A stretch of DNA of 64,000 bases, taken from positions 1 to 64,000 of the forward strand of contig JAHHHV010000076.1 of NCBI GenBank assembly GCA_019359155.1, written 5' to 3'. Positions 28,025 through 36,251 of the stretch are shown one piece after another. Within the stretch, counting starts at the first letter, position 1; every line of letters begins with the position of its first letter. Source of the DNA: Pegethrix bostrychoides GSE-TBD4-15B (GTDB taxonomy: Bacteria > Cyanobacteriota > Cyanobacteriia > Elainellales > Elainellaceae). A program made the position numbers and the translations under genes. The notes beneath the pieces are model-generated. The model ran no database searches. It was not told where the DNA came from and saw nothing but the letters and a program-made list of their open reading frames with translations.

Positions 28025-28932
28025 GCCCGCGCTCCCGCCCAGACCCGATCGCCCAGTGCGTCAGGTCGGCTAAATTCCACTTTGCGATAGGGCAGCGGCT
28101 TCACGCCTCGCGTCACTTGGTTTACCCACCAGACCTCGTGCGTTGCCACATTGCCAAAACCTGCCGTGCTCATCCAGTTATTCAAGTCACCCGCCGCATA
28201 GTCTTTCATGTAAGGCTCTTCAAAGATCTGCGTCAGCCAGTCGCTTTGGCGCAGCGTCGCCTGATTGCCGTCTAAAATCAGCACCTCGCCACCGGGCTTC
28301 AGCAGGCGGAAGGCTTCTTGCAAAATATTGCAGGCGACCAACGGCGGCGTTTCGTGAAACAGCAGCGAGGCCGTGACCAGATCGAAGCTGGCATCGGGAA
28401 AGCCCGTTTGCTCAGCGTTGCCATGTTTAACTTGGATATCAAGACCAGCTTCCGCAGCTTTGTCGGCGGCTACCAACAGCATGTAGGGCGAGAGATCTAG
28501 GCCAATCACCTCAGCTTGCGGAAAAGATTTCTTGAGCAGAAGCGTGGTGGAACCCGTGCCGCAGCCCAAATCTAAGACCCGACGCGGCTGGCAGCGGACA
28601 CGCTCAATCAAGCCGCGACGCACCCAGTCTTCATGCGGCGGCAGCAGATATTGCGTCACCGGATCATAGGTGATGGCTGCATTGACGCTGAGATAGCCAC
28701 CCTGGATGCCGTGAAAATTTTGATCGTAGTAGGCTGGGTAAGCAAGACTCGGCTGACGCAACTGCTCACTGTCGGCCTCCCAATCCCGGCTCTCGTAGTA
28801 GCGCCGCAGCGCCTCGCGGTCGATCAAAAGGTTGAACATTGGAGCTAGAAACCGTTCAAACAGAGTATCTGACTGGGTATCTTGCTGAGTGGCCATGGGC
28901 GGTGAATTTAGGGGCGATCCAGAGCTTTCCAT
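28021..28932 (-). CDS. SAM-dependent methyltransferase (class I)
   Basis: A 303-aa protein. After about 115 variable residues comes the SAM-binding core: VLDLGCGTGSTTLLLKK (motif I), VIGLDLSPYML (motif II acid), GNAEQTGFPDASFDLVTASLLFHETP (motifs for the adenine and catalytic loop), and LLKPGGEVLILDG. These fit the Methyltransf_11/25 group. The substrate is unknown. A start at 28896 (MATQQD) is an equally good alternative to 28932. It forms an overlapping pair with the DUF6737-like membrane gene downstream. Confidence 0.88.
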   Translation of the reverse strand: MESSGSPLNSPPMATQQDTQSDTLFERFLAPMFNLLIDREALRRYYESRDWEADSEQLRQPSLAYPAYYDQNFHGIQGGYLSVNAAITYDPVTQYLLPPHEDWVRRGLIERVRCQPRRVLDLGCGTGSTTLLLKKSFPQAEVIGLDLSPYMLLVAADKAAEAGLDIQVKHGNAEQTGFPDASFDLVTASLLFHETPPLVACNILQEAFRLLKPGGEVLILDGNQATLRQSDWLTQIFEEPYMKDYAAGDLNNWMSTAGFGNVATHEVWWVNQVTRGVKPLPYRKVEFSRPDALGDRVWAGARA

Positions 28933-28996
28933 TCAAGAGTGTAGTGAATTTCCACGAAAACCGCAGAATCAGCGCTTGACGAATGAAATGTCAAAC

Positions 28997-29036
28997 ACTA
29001 CAAATGTAGTATAACACCAAGCTAGGGGAATCCCCT
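28997..29036. promoter_or_regulatory. Palindromes upstream of rtcB
   Basis: ACTAC-AAAT-GTAGT (28997-29010) is followed by AGGGG-AAT-CCCCT (about 29023-29036) in the divergent spacer between the methyltransferase and rtcB. A further TGTAGT half-site lies near 28940. The first palindrome is operator-like; the regulator is unknown. Confidence 0.35.
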
Positions 29037-29188
29037 GGGTGAGAGAACGAAAGTTGGCCGTAACGCCTCTTCAGCAGCCGGATTAAGTGGGGCAAGCTGG
29101 CGTTGGCTTCAGGGAAAAGGCTCTGGCTATTCTGGGTGCAGTAGAGACAACTAGAAACAACAGCGCCGAACATTAGGACGCAGGTAAC

Positions 29189-30370
29189 ATGACTTACGAA
29201 CAGCTCAACCTCGCGGCTCCCAAGCCAGTCTTCTCCTGGGCAAACCACCCGCTCGGAAAAGACGAAACCCAGATGGCCAAAAATGTGGCCTCACTGCCCT
29301 TTGTGTTCAAGCACGTAGCGCTCATGCCGGACGTGCATTTGGGCAAAGGGGCGCTGGTCGGGTCGGTGCTGGCGACCCAAGATGCAATTCTGCCCGCTGC
29401 GGTTGGTGTGGATATTGGCTGCGGCATGAGCGCCATCAAGCTGCCGTTTCGGGCGCAGCAGCTCGACGGCAAGCTGAAGCAAATCCGACGCGACATCGAG
29501 GCCGCAATTCCGGTCGGCTTCAATGACAATAGCGAAATCGAAAAGTCGGTGACTAACTGGCAGGGCTGGCGCGATTTCAAAGATCTGCATCCCGGCGTGC
29601 AGGAGCTGGAGGCAAAAGCAGCCAGGCAGCTCGGATCGCTGGGTGGTGGCAACCACTTTCTGGAAGTTTGTCTGGACAGCGAAGACCAGGTTTGGCTGAT
29701 GCTGCATTCGGGATCGCGCCACATTGGCAACATGCTGGCGCAGCGCCATATCCAGACGGCCAAAGATCTGATGAAGCTGAGCGAAATCAAGCTGCCAGAC
29801 CCGGAGCTAGCCTATTTTGTGCAAAACACGCCAGAGTTTGCCGCCTACTGGCACGATCTGCAATGGGCGCAGAACTACGCCAAGTTCAACCGCGACGTAA
29901 TGATGGCGCGCTTCCAGAAAATTCTGGAGCAGCATCTAGCGGGCGGGCGACCGACGCAGCCGCTGCTCCAAGTCAACTGCCACCACAACTACGCCGAAAA
30001 AGAGCAGCACTACGGCGAGTCAGTTTACGTCACCCGCAAGGGAGCTGTGCGTGCCCGCGAAACAGACTACGGCATCATTCCTGGCTCGATGGGCGCAAAG
30101 TCGTTCATTGTCAGAGGCAAAGGCAACGCCATTAGCTATTGCTCTTGCTCACATGGCGCAGGGCGGCTGATGTCGCGCAACAAGGCCAAGAAAACCTACA
30201 GCCTGGACGACTTAGTGCAGCAAACCGCCGGCATTGAATGTCGCAAAGACGAGGGCGTCATCGATGAGATTCCAGCCGCCTATAAGCCTATCGAGCAAGT
30301 CATGGCTAACCAGGCCGATCTCGTCGAAGTGGTGGCGACGCTGAAGCAGGTGGTCTGCGTCAAGGGTTAA
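29189..30370 (+). CDS. rtcB: RNA-splicing ligase RtcB
   Basis: GTP- and Mn-dependent ligase joining 2',3'-cyclic phosphate or 3'-phosphate RNA ends to 5'-OH ends. Manganese ligands are in MPDVHLGKG, DIGCGM, GGGNHF, HSGSRHIG and CHHNYAE; the guanylylated His is in CSHGAGRLMSRNKA. Length 393 aa corresponds to the compact bacterial form. No archease or RtcA gene adjoins it. The spacer upstream contains operator-like palindromes, and a strong terminator follows the stop. Confidence 0.95.
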   Translation: MTYEQLNLAAPKPVFSWANHPLGKDETQMAKNVASLPFVFKHVALMPDVHLGKGALVGSVLATQDAILPAAVGVDIGCGMSAIKLPFRAQQLDGKLKQIRRDIEAAIPVGFNDNSEIEKSVTNWQGWRDFKDLHPGVQELEAKAARQLGSLGGGNHFLEVCLDSEDQVWLMLHSGSRHIGNMLAQRHIQTAKDLMKLSEIKLPDPELAYFVQNTPEFAAYWHDLQWAQNYAKFNRDVMMARFQKILEQHLAGGRPTQPLLQVNCHHNYAEKEQHYGESVYVTRKGAVRARETDYGIIPGSMGAKSFIVRGKGNAISYCSCSHGAGRLMSRNKAKKTYSLDDLVQQTAGIECRKDEGVIDEIPAAYKPIEQVMANQADLVEVVATLKQVVCVKG

Positions 30371-30385
30371 ACGCGAGATAGAAAA

Positions 30386-30425
30386 TTCGGCTTAGAGGCT
30401 GCTGTGCTTCTAGGCCGATTTTTTT
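30386..30425 (+). terminator. Rho-independent terminator after rtcB
   Basis: Stem TCGGCTTAGA / TCTAGGCCGA (one G-U pair) with a 12-nt loop is followed by seven T. It starts 16 bp after the rtcB stop and separates rtcB from the convergent acetyltransferase gene. Confidence 0.88.
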
Positions 30426-30460
30426 GGATATGTTCCAGATGTTCCAGATCAGAATTTGCG

Positions 30461-30979
30461 CTAGTCCGGGTACCAGAACATCCCTTTGATCCCTTCTGGA
30501 TCAGACATGAAGCCCAGCGTCCGGTAGAACTCCACCACCTGCGGGTCAGCAAACAGCGTGATATTGCTGATATCTTCGCTGCGGAGTCGCTTGATCATCT
30601 GCCGCATCAGCGCCTTGCCCAAGCCATTGCCCTGAAAGTCAGGATGCACCACGACATCCCAAATCGTGGCGTTAAACGCATGGTCAGAGGTGGCTCGCGA
30701 GAAGCCGACCAGCCGCCGCTGTGTGCCCCGCTGCTCCCACATTGACACCACTAGAAAGCTGTGCTGGATGGCCTTTTTTACCTTCCGCAAAGGCCGCCGC
30801 GACCAGCCCACCGCATCGCACAATTCCTCTAGCTCATAGAGATCAATCTCTCGGTCGGTGCTGAAAAAAACGCGGGAGTTGCCGACCGTCATCATTGGAG
30901 TGGTGTAGCGTTCGGATTCTGCGGGCTTTGTGCCGGCAGTTGCCTCAGAGGCACTAAATAAGCTCTTCCAAAAGCCCAT
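30461..30979 (-). CDS. GNAT acetyltransferase (Ycf52/NSI-like)
   Basis: A 172-aa GNAT-fold protein. A short variable N-terminus is followed by [23 protein letters not shown], then motif A ([17 protein letters not shown]) with the acetyl-CoA pyrophosphate loop Q-x-x-G-x-G, and motif B ([15 protein letters not shown]). The layout matches the plastid-encoded Ycf52 and its plant relative NSI/GNAT2, a chloroplast lysine and serotonin acetyltransferase. The link to photosynthetic regulation here is inference from homology. Confidence 0.8.
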   Translation of the reverse strand: MGFWKSLFSASEATAGTKPAESERYTTPMMTVGNSRVFFSTDREIDLYELEELCDAVGWSRRPLRKVKKAIQHSFLVVSMWEQRGTQRRLVGFSRATSDHAFNATIWDVVVHPDFQGNGLGKALMRQMIKRLRSEDISNITLFADPQVVEFYRTLGFMSDPEGIKGMFWYPD

Positions 30980-31255
30980 GCTGGTCGCTCAGGTAGTACA
31001 GAGTTAAATCACAGTAATAGTAAGTATAGAGCGGATCTCTCGTATGATTCTGACATCGCCGATTTGCGCCGATGAAAGCCGCAGATTGGCAGGATCTGCC
31101 GTGAAAGATTCTTGGCTAGAGCGGGCTTTATAGATTTAAGTCTTTAATATTGGGTATTCACTGCTCTCTATCATTTGTTCTCTATTATTTCATCGTCATC
31201 AGGCCGCCGCAGGTTTGCAACGCTCATCACCTCAGGTTAAATCTCTCTCCAGCTT

Positions 31256-31984
31256 ATGGCTTCAGGGCTGAAATCGTCTACGCTAGATTTGCTCAAACGC
31301 TTTAACCGAGCGTTTCCGCAGTTTTATGAGCAGTTTGTGGGCAGCGAGATCCAGCTGCAAAACTTGAAGCTGGCCTATCAGCTTTACAAAACTCGTCAGG
31401 CTGTGATTGAGCTGACCTCTGAAGGCAGCAAGAGCGCCCTGCACTTCGCCTATCGCAACCAGTCGTTTTTGCTCAGCGATATTTTTGGGGTGCTGGCCGC
31501 CTATGGCCTGACCATCCATACGCTCAGCCTCTACGGGCAGATTGAGCCGCCGATGCTGGTGTTTGTAAAGCTGGTGGTCTCGCGCGGCGGCAAGGCGCTC
31601 AGCCCTAAGACTTCTGAAAACGTCTGTCGGGCAATCCGGGAGGCGCTGGCGGGGCGCTTTGAAGTGGAAGAAATGCTGGCGGTGGAGTTTAATCTGGACG
31701 CGGGCTTGGAGCAAGTAGAAACCGATTTTTACGTCGATCCGGTGTTTCACCTGCCCGCCCTGCTGATCGAAGCGGACAACCAGCCAGGACTGTTCTACAA
31801 AGTCATGTACGCGATCTGGCAAGAAGATCTGCTGATTGTCAACGCGAATCTGCTGGTCTGGCGCGGTCGGACTCGCCTGATTCTCTATTTGCTCGGCCCC
31901 AACGAAAATCTGATTCCCGAATATCTGGGTCAGAAGATTGCCGAGGGCCTGCGACAGCGGCTCTTAGGCCGAGCAAATGTTTGA
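31256..31984 (+). CDS. ACT-domain protein
   Basis: The 242-aa protein has two ACT-like alpha-beta modules. The first spans about residues 55-110 (FLLSDIFGVLAAYGLTIHTLSLYGQ) and the second about 160-230 (ALLIEADNQPGLFYKVMYAIWQEDLLIVNANL). ACT modules bind small ligands such as amino acids and occur in GlnD and in stand-alone regulators. No catalytic domain is present, so a regulatory role is likely. It is convergent with the universal stress gene, with 12 bp between stops. Confidence 0.75.
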   Translation: MASGLKSSTLDLLKRFNRAFPQFYEQFVGSEIQLQNLKLAYQLYKTRQAVIELTSEGSKSALHFAYRNQSFLLSDIFGVLAAYGLTIHTLSLYGQIEPPMLVFVKLVVSRGGKALSPKTSENVCRAIREALAGRFEVEEMLAVEFNLDAGLEQVETDFYVDPVFHLPALLIEADNQPGLFYKVMYAIWQEDLLIVNANLLVWRGRTRLILYLLGPNENLIPEYLGQKIAEGLRQRLLGRANV

Positions 31985-31996
31985 GAGGTTGCAGAT

Positions 31997-32653
31997 TTAG
32001 TCAGCCTCCAGCTCAGTTGGAATGCCCAGAATCGGGCAGGTGAGGCAAGGCCGGAGCTGCTGCACCAGCGCGTGGTTGACATCGCTACAGCCAACAAACA
32101 GCAGATCAGCCGCCTGCGCCTGCGCCACCTGAAGGAGTTCAGTCGCCACCGCCCCAAACCGCAGATGCGCCTCCACCGCGCCCCGCCATTCGCCCGAAAG
32201 ACAGCGCGCCTGCCACAGAATCCGATCAACCTGGTCGAGCATATTCGGCTGAAGGTGCATCGGCAGCTGACGTTCGGCCACCTGCGTACCGCCCCGCTGC
32301 GGCTGCAATAAGGCATCGCTGTCACACCGGAAGCCAAACTGCTCGCTCGCAGATCGCAGGCAGGTCGCCGCATCTGGCTGAACGGCGAGATCGAGCGAGT
32401 TATAGCAATCCATCACATAGACGACATGCACAAGCACCTGCTTGCCCGTCGCCTGCCGCGTCTGATGCGCCATCCAGAGCACAAAGTCCAGCGCAGTTTG
32501 GCTGTTGGGCGAGCCATTGTAGCCAATCACAAAATTGCCCGTCGCCTCTGGGGTTTTGTGAGCGTTAACGCCGGGATAGAGCAGCATTTGCTCACCTAAA
32601 TTATCCTGTCCAAGCGCGCCTTGAAGACGCAGCAGCATCGGTTTAATGTTCAT
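31997..32653 (-). CDS. Universal stress protein family
   Basis: A 218-aa protein. The core matches the UspA fold: FVIGYNGSPNSQTALDFVLWMAHQ as first strand and helix, a second strand VLVHVVYVMD, and a late ADLLFVGCSDVNHALVQQL block. The usual ATP-binding G-2x-G-9x-G(S/T) motif is degenerate (VGCSDVN), so nucleotide binding is uncertain. An insertion of about 60 residues separates the halves. Likely a stress-linked cytosolic protein. Confidence 0.75.
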   Translation of the reverse strand: MNIKPMLLRLQGALGQDNLGEQMLLYPGVNAHKTPEATGNFVIGYNGSPNSQTALDFVLWMAHQTRQATGKQVLVHVVYVMDCYNSLDLAVQPDAATCLRSASEQFGFRCDSDALLQPQRGGTQVAERQLPMHLQPNMLDQVDRILWQARCLSGEWRGAVEAHLRFGAVATELLQVAQAQAADLLFVGCSDVNHALVQQLRPCLTCPILGIPTELEAD

Positions 32654-33439
32654 AGCGTAAGTGCGAGGAGAACTCGGAAAATAGCTCGAATTAGGAGTAA
32701 GTTCAAACGGAATTGGCTCTACAGAGGGAGCATCGCATCAGAACTCCCGCTCCAGATTTTGCTCATCTCAAAAGACGAACCAGTGAGCGCTGCCGAACTA
32801 TCCATGCTAAGCCGCTCTGACTGCGCTCAGCGTGACAGGCCAATATTGCTCAATCTCATTTCAGTTAGTTTCTAGTCAGGTTCTAGTCGATTTTTGAGTC
32901 AGGCACCGACCTTAGTTAGCCCGGTTCCGTTCAATCCAGTGACGCATATCATCAGTCTCCTCAAAAGTTAACAACCAGTACAACAATCGGTCTTTCGCTG
33001 ATTGGACGGTCGGTTGGAGATGCTGACGAGAGCAGGAAAATTCTGTCTCTTCGATCTCCCCTCACTGCCGACGAAGTTAGCTGACGGGCTAGGGCTGAGA
33101 GGTGCCCCTTCTAGCTTGTCGCTCTAGAATACGCCCCAGATATGGTTCCTCCGCTTCAGCTATGTTCCTTCAAAATTAGGAAACAGCTGGATTAGGCTGG
33201 GTTATTTAGACGTTGATTACGCTCCATCTTTGACAATGTAACACCGCCTCAGGAAAGCGTCAATCCACAGACCCGCAATCTGGCTGTATCCCTGATGTTG
33301 CCTGAGTTTCAAGCAAGATTTGTATACAGTATTTTGTCTGCATGGATGCCACGATTCAAGACCAACCCTTGATTGCGAGCTGCTGAGCGCTAGCTTGAGC
33401 ACTTTAGGTTTCCTAGCGACTCGTGCAGCAACACTAAGA
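32654..33439. other. 786-bp spacer with one possible gene remnant
   Basis: No intact gene was found. A minus-strand frame at 32912-33061 looks protein-like. The 61-codon frame at 33217-33402 has no recognisable motif. The rest contains no clear repeat, terminator or promoter. The size is unusual for this gene-dense window and suggests decay. Confidence 0.5.
32912..33061 (-). pseudogene. Possible C-terminal remnant of a decayed gene
   Basis: On the minus strand, 49 open codons run from a TGA (33062-33064) to TAA (32912-32914). The translation contains KDRLLYWLLTFEETDDMRHW and ends IERNRAN, with a composition like a real helical tail. There is no start codon except a late ATG. The family was not recognised. 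It may be the end of a gene lost by deletion, or chance. Confidence 0.3.
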
Positions 33440-34066
33440 CTACAGCACGCTATCTGTAGCAGTAGCCCGCAGGTTTTGGCAGCGCAATAGTTCAGTAACG
33501 CTCAGACTGCGCTGTTCGATTTCAGCCACCGCCTCGATGGCCGCAATCAGCGCTTCTGTGGCCTCAGCTTTCTTGTAGCCACGCCGCTGAGCCACCTGTA
33601 TCGCTTTTTCATCAACGATCATTTCCGCTTCACTGCTGCGGTTTTTACGCCAGATTTGAGCCACGGCCAGCGTTGTTAAGCCGCTAAAGGTCACAATGCC
33701 TGCTGCATTGCCTAGCAGTACTTCTAATAGAGTGAAGGCGGCCCCTGCGGCTGCAAGTCCCTGATAGAGTTCGGGCTTAAACCACTGGATTGAGGTGAGG
33801 CGACTCGCAGCCCGCAACAGCAGCAAATCGCGCTGCGGCAGGCTGAGCTTTTGCCAGAGATCGAAATTGATCCGAATCGGGCGGCTGTCTTGGTCAGGGC
33901 GCGGTAGCCGGGTAAAAATGACCGTAGGCTGGTTTGGATCGCTGATAATTTTGCAGTACATCCGCCCGGAAGCTGGCATTAGCTCGACAAGACGGTTAAT
34001 TTCAGCGCCAAACTCACTGACAGATGTAGTGCTAGCAGCGCTAGATTCAAGGCTCGATTCAGACAT
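33440..34066 (-). CDS. DUF3318 protein
   Basis: The 208-aa protein (start chosen at MSESSLE, 34066) has the cyanobacterial DUF3318 signatures: LVELMPASGRMYCKI, INFDLWQKLSLPQRDLLLLR, WFKPELYQG, a hydrophobic hairpin (about residues 110-135), QIWRKNRS, and a C-terminal helix ending TELLRCQNLRA. Two membrane segments anchor the middle. Function is unknown; the family is confined largely to cyanobacteria. It lies 23 bp downstream of the M20 peptidase gene, so a shared transcript is likely. Confidence 0.88.
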   Translation of the reverse strand: MSESSLESSAASTTSVSEFGAEINRLVELMPASGRMYCKIISDPNQPTVIFTRLPRPDQDSRPIRINFDLWQKLSLPQRDLLLLRAASRLTSIQWFKPELYQGLAAAGAAFTLLEVLLGNAAGIVTFSGLTTLAVAQIWRKNRSSEAEMIVDEKAIQVAQRRGYKKAEATEALIAAIEAVAEIEQRSLSVTELLRCQNLRATATDSVL

Positions 34067-34089
34067 AGATCCAGTCCTCACGGGTACTC

Positions 34090-35307
34090 TTACTGGGAGC
34101 TACTGCAAAACCGCTCAACGCAGCGCACAAATAGCTCAACGCCAACTCCCAGTGCCGTTTCGTCGAAGTCAAATCGGGGGTGGTGGTGCGGATAGGTTAG
34201 CCCTTTATTTAAATTGGCTGACCCCAAAAAGAAATAGCAGCCCGGTACAGCCTGTAAAAAGAACGACATATCTTCGCCGCCCATCGTCTGACAGTTGGGG
34301 ACAATTCCGGCTGGGGTTTCAATCACAGTTTCGGCGACCGAACGCACCAGATTCACAACCTCGCGGTGGTTGATCACGGGCGGATAGAATGCCCGATAGT
34401 CGAGGCTGTAGGTCGCACCGTGACTCTGACAGATGCCGCCAATAATTTGCTCCATCTGCCGCTGAAAAAATCCTGCCAGCGCCGGGTCAAAATAGCGCAC
34501 CGTACCGCTGAGCTGGGCGCTGTCGGCAATCACGTTATGGGTGTGACCTGCCTGAAATTTCCCCACCGTCACCACGCCAGCTTGCAGCGGGTCAAGATTG
34601 CGCGCCACAATCGCCTGCAAGGCACTGACAATCTGTGCCCCCACCAGGATTGAATCCACCGTCTGATGCGGCATTGCGCCATGTCCACCTTTGCCTTGCA
34701 GAGTCAGCTCAAATCCCTCAACTGCCGCCATCAGCGCTCCTTCGCGCAGCCCAATACTGCCCAGCGGCAGGTTATTCCAGAGGTGTAGGCCAATAATTGC
34801 ATCTACGTCAGGCTGTCGCAAAACGCCCGCTTCAATCATCGGCTTTGCGCCTCCTGGCCCTTCTTCAGCAGGCTGGAAAATAATCTTTACCTGCCCTGTA
34901 AATAGCTCAGGATGCCGCGATAGATAGTAGGCTGTGCCCAGCGCGATGGCCGTATGTCCGTCGTGGCCGCAGGCATGCATTCGCCCTGGATGCTGCGAGC
35001 GATAGGGAACTGGATTTTCTTCCTGGATAGGCAGCGCGTCCATATCGGCTCGAATGGCCAGCACTGGCCCTGGAGCCTGCCCTGGCAGCAAGGCCACAAT
35101 TCCGGTTCCGGCAATGCTAGTCTGATGCTCAATCCCCCAGTCTTGCAGCTTTTTCTGGATCAGCGCAGCGGTCAAATGTTCTTGAAAGCCCAGCTCTGGC
35201 TGCTGATGTAGTCTGCGTCTCCAGTCGCTAAGCTGTGGCTGCAAGCTCTGAATTTCTGTCCGGATGCGGGAGGAGTCGATTGAAACAGGAGCTAAAGCTG
35301 AAATCAT
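34090..35307 (-). CDS. M20-family amidohydrolase (N-acyl-amino-acid/hippurate hydrolase type)
   Basis: The 405-aa protein starts at MISALAPV (35307); a start 12 bp further upstream is possible. Metal ligands of the M20D group are seen in MHACGHDGHTA, the catalytic Glu pair in FQPAEEGPGGA, and the later His in GLHLWNNLPLG, with SFFLQAVPGCYFFLG near the end. The lid domain lies around residues 190-310. Enzymes of this group remove acyl groups from amino acids or hydrolyse auxin-like conjugates; the substrate here is not known. It is divergent from the membrane-inserted GNAT gene. Confidence 0.9.
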   Translation of the reverse strand: MISALAPVSIDSSRIRTEIQSLQPQLSDWRRRLHQQPELGFQEHLTAALIQKKLQDWGIEHQTSIAGTGIVALLPGQAPGPVLAIRADMDALPIQEENPVPYRSQHPGRMHACGHDGHTAIALGTAYYLSRHPELFTGQVKIIFQPAEEGPGGAKPMIEAGVLRQPDVDAIIGLHLWNNLPLGSIGLREGALMAAVEGFELTLQGKGGHGAMPHQTVDSILVGAQIVSALQAIVARNLDPLQAGVVTVGKFQAGHTHNVIADSAQLSGTVRYFDPALAGFFQRQMEQIIGGICQSHGATYSLDYRAFYPPVINHREVVNLVRSVAETVIETPAGIVPNCQTMGGEDMSFFLQAVPGCYFFLGSANLNKGLTYPHHHPRFDFDETALGVGVELFVRCVERFCSSSQ

Positions 35308-35386
35308 AGTGCCGCTCACGGAGCTGATATGCGTCTCATGCAGTTAATCTTAGTCTGTTCATCTGGCCTTGGCTATCTGGTTCAAT

Positions 35387-36040
35387 ATGACTGAGCCATT
35401 CCACCTCTTTCCAGCTCATCTGCAAGCCCCTCTGCCTCAAGCGCATCCATCTCAGGCGCAGATGCAGGTGCGGCTAGCGCTACCGCAGGATCGGCGGCAA
35501 ATTCGGCTGCTGCTGCGAGACTACTGTCACCCCAACTATCACCAAACCAGCCGTTCAAGAACCTGGGCGTATTTCGGTCTGGGGCTAGCTCTGTCCGTGG
35601 TGCTGCATGGGCTGCTGCTGACAGGTAGCCTTCAGCTTCTGTGCTTGGGTCTGCTGGGATTGGGGGGGCTGGTGCTGATTAGCTGGCTGAGACTGCGGCT
35701 GTTTGCAGACTGGCAGCACTACTGGGTGATGGAGCGAGAGCAGCGGCTCATAGCCTGCTCCCGACTCACCTGCCATCACACCTATGCCGTGCTCTCGGAT
35801 GTGGTTGTGGCCGCAGACTGGCGACAGCTTGGCGTTGGCTCTCAGCTTTTGTCAGGCATTACGCTGCCGTCAGACCGACCGATTTACCTAGCCTGCCGCT
35901 CGGAGCTAGTTGAGTTCTATCAGCGCTTTGGCTTTCAGCCGTTCTGTCCCAAAGCGCTAACGGCCTATTTGAGACGCGAGCTAGGTCTGCAAGACCGACA
36001 GTTAAACGTACTTTGCCGCGCTCTATCACCTAAATCTTGA
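35387..36040 (+). CDS. GNAT acetyltransferase with embedded transmembrane hairpin
   Basis: From ATG 35387 the protein has 217 aa. Residues 26-46 form the first GNAT strand and helix (VRLALPQDRRQIRLLL). Two adjacent hydrophobic helices (about 60-80 and 82-104) then interrupt the fold. The GNAT core resumes at about residue 112 and has the acetyl-CoA loop RQLGVGSQLL, followed by ACRSELVEFYQRFGFQP as motif B. Such a hairpin would tether the enzyme to the membrane. The acyl acceptor is unknown. A terminator follows about 40 bp after the stop. Confidence 0.75.
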   Translation: MTEPFHLFPAHLQAPLPQAHPSQAQMQVRLALPQDRRQIRLLLRDYCHPNYHQTSRSRTWAYFGLGLALSVVLHGLLLTGSLQLLCLGLLGLGGLVLISWLRLRLFADWQHYWVMEREQRLIACSRLTCHHTYAVLSDVVVAADWRQLGVGSQLLSGITLPSDRPIYLACRSELVEFYQRFGFQPFCPKALTAYLRRELGLQDRQLNVLCRALSPKS

Positions 36041-36081
36041 GTTGAACTGGAAAAAATTTAAATTAAAAACTTTAAAAAGAA

Positions 36082-36127
36082 AAAAGCTCTTGGGCGTCTT
36101 TCCGTGTTTCGACTCCAAGAGCTTTTT
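36082..36127. terminator. Bidirectional terminator between GNAT gene and bioD
   Basis: The 12-bp stem AAAAGCTCTTGG / CCAAGAGCTTTT encloses a 21-nt loop. T runs follow on both strands, so it can end both the membrane GNAT gene (+) and bioD (-). Confidence 0.85.
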
Positions 36128-36135
36128 CTTACTTT

Positions 36136-36146
36136 ACTCCTCACAC
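36136..36146 (+). ncRNA. Yfr1-like CU-rich motif (possible sRNA)
   Basis: ACTCCTCACAC, the conserved unpaired motif of the cyanobacterial small RNA Yfr1, occurs exactly here, 8 bp after a strong hairpin (36082-36127). Yfr1 normally has hairpin, motif, then a second terminator hairpin. No convincing second hairpin is seen after 36146, so the RNA call is weak. Only the motif is marked. Confidence 0.3.
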
Positions 36147-36251
36147 TCCATCTAACATACCACAGATTCTCCAGAGCGCCATAGGTTTTTCAAACAATTT
36201 TTGGCAGGAGCGTCATAGGCTTGCCATCTGCACGACATATAGCCCGAATGC

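Noticed and set aside
33217-33402. 61-codon minus-strand frame in the large spacer
   Set aside because: No ribosome-binding site or motif; composition looks random.
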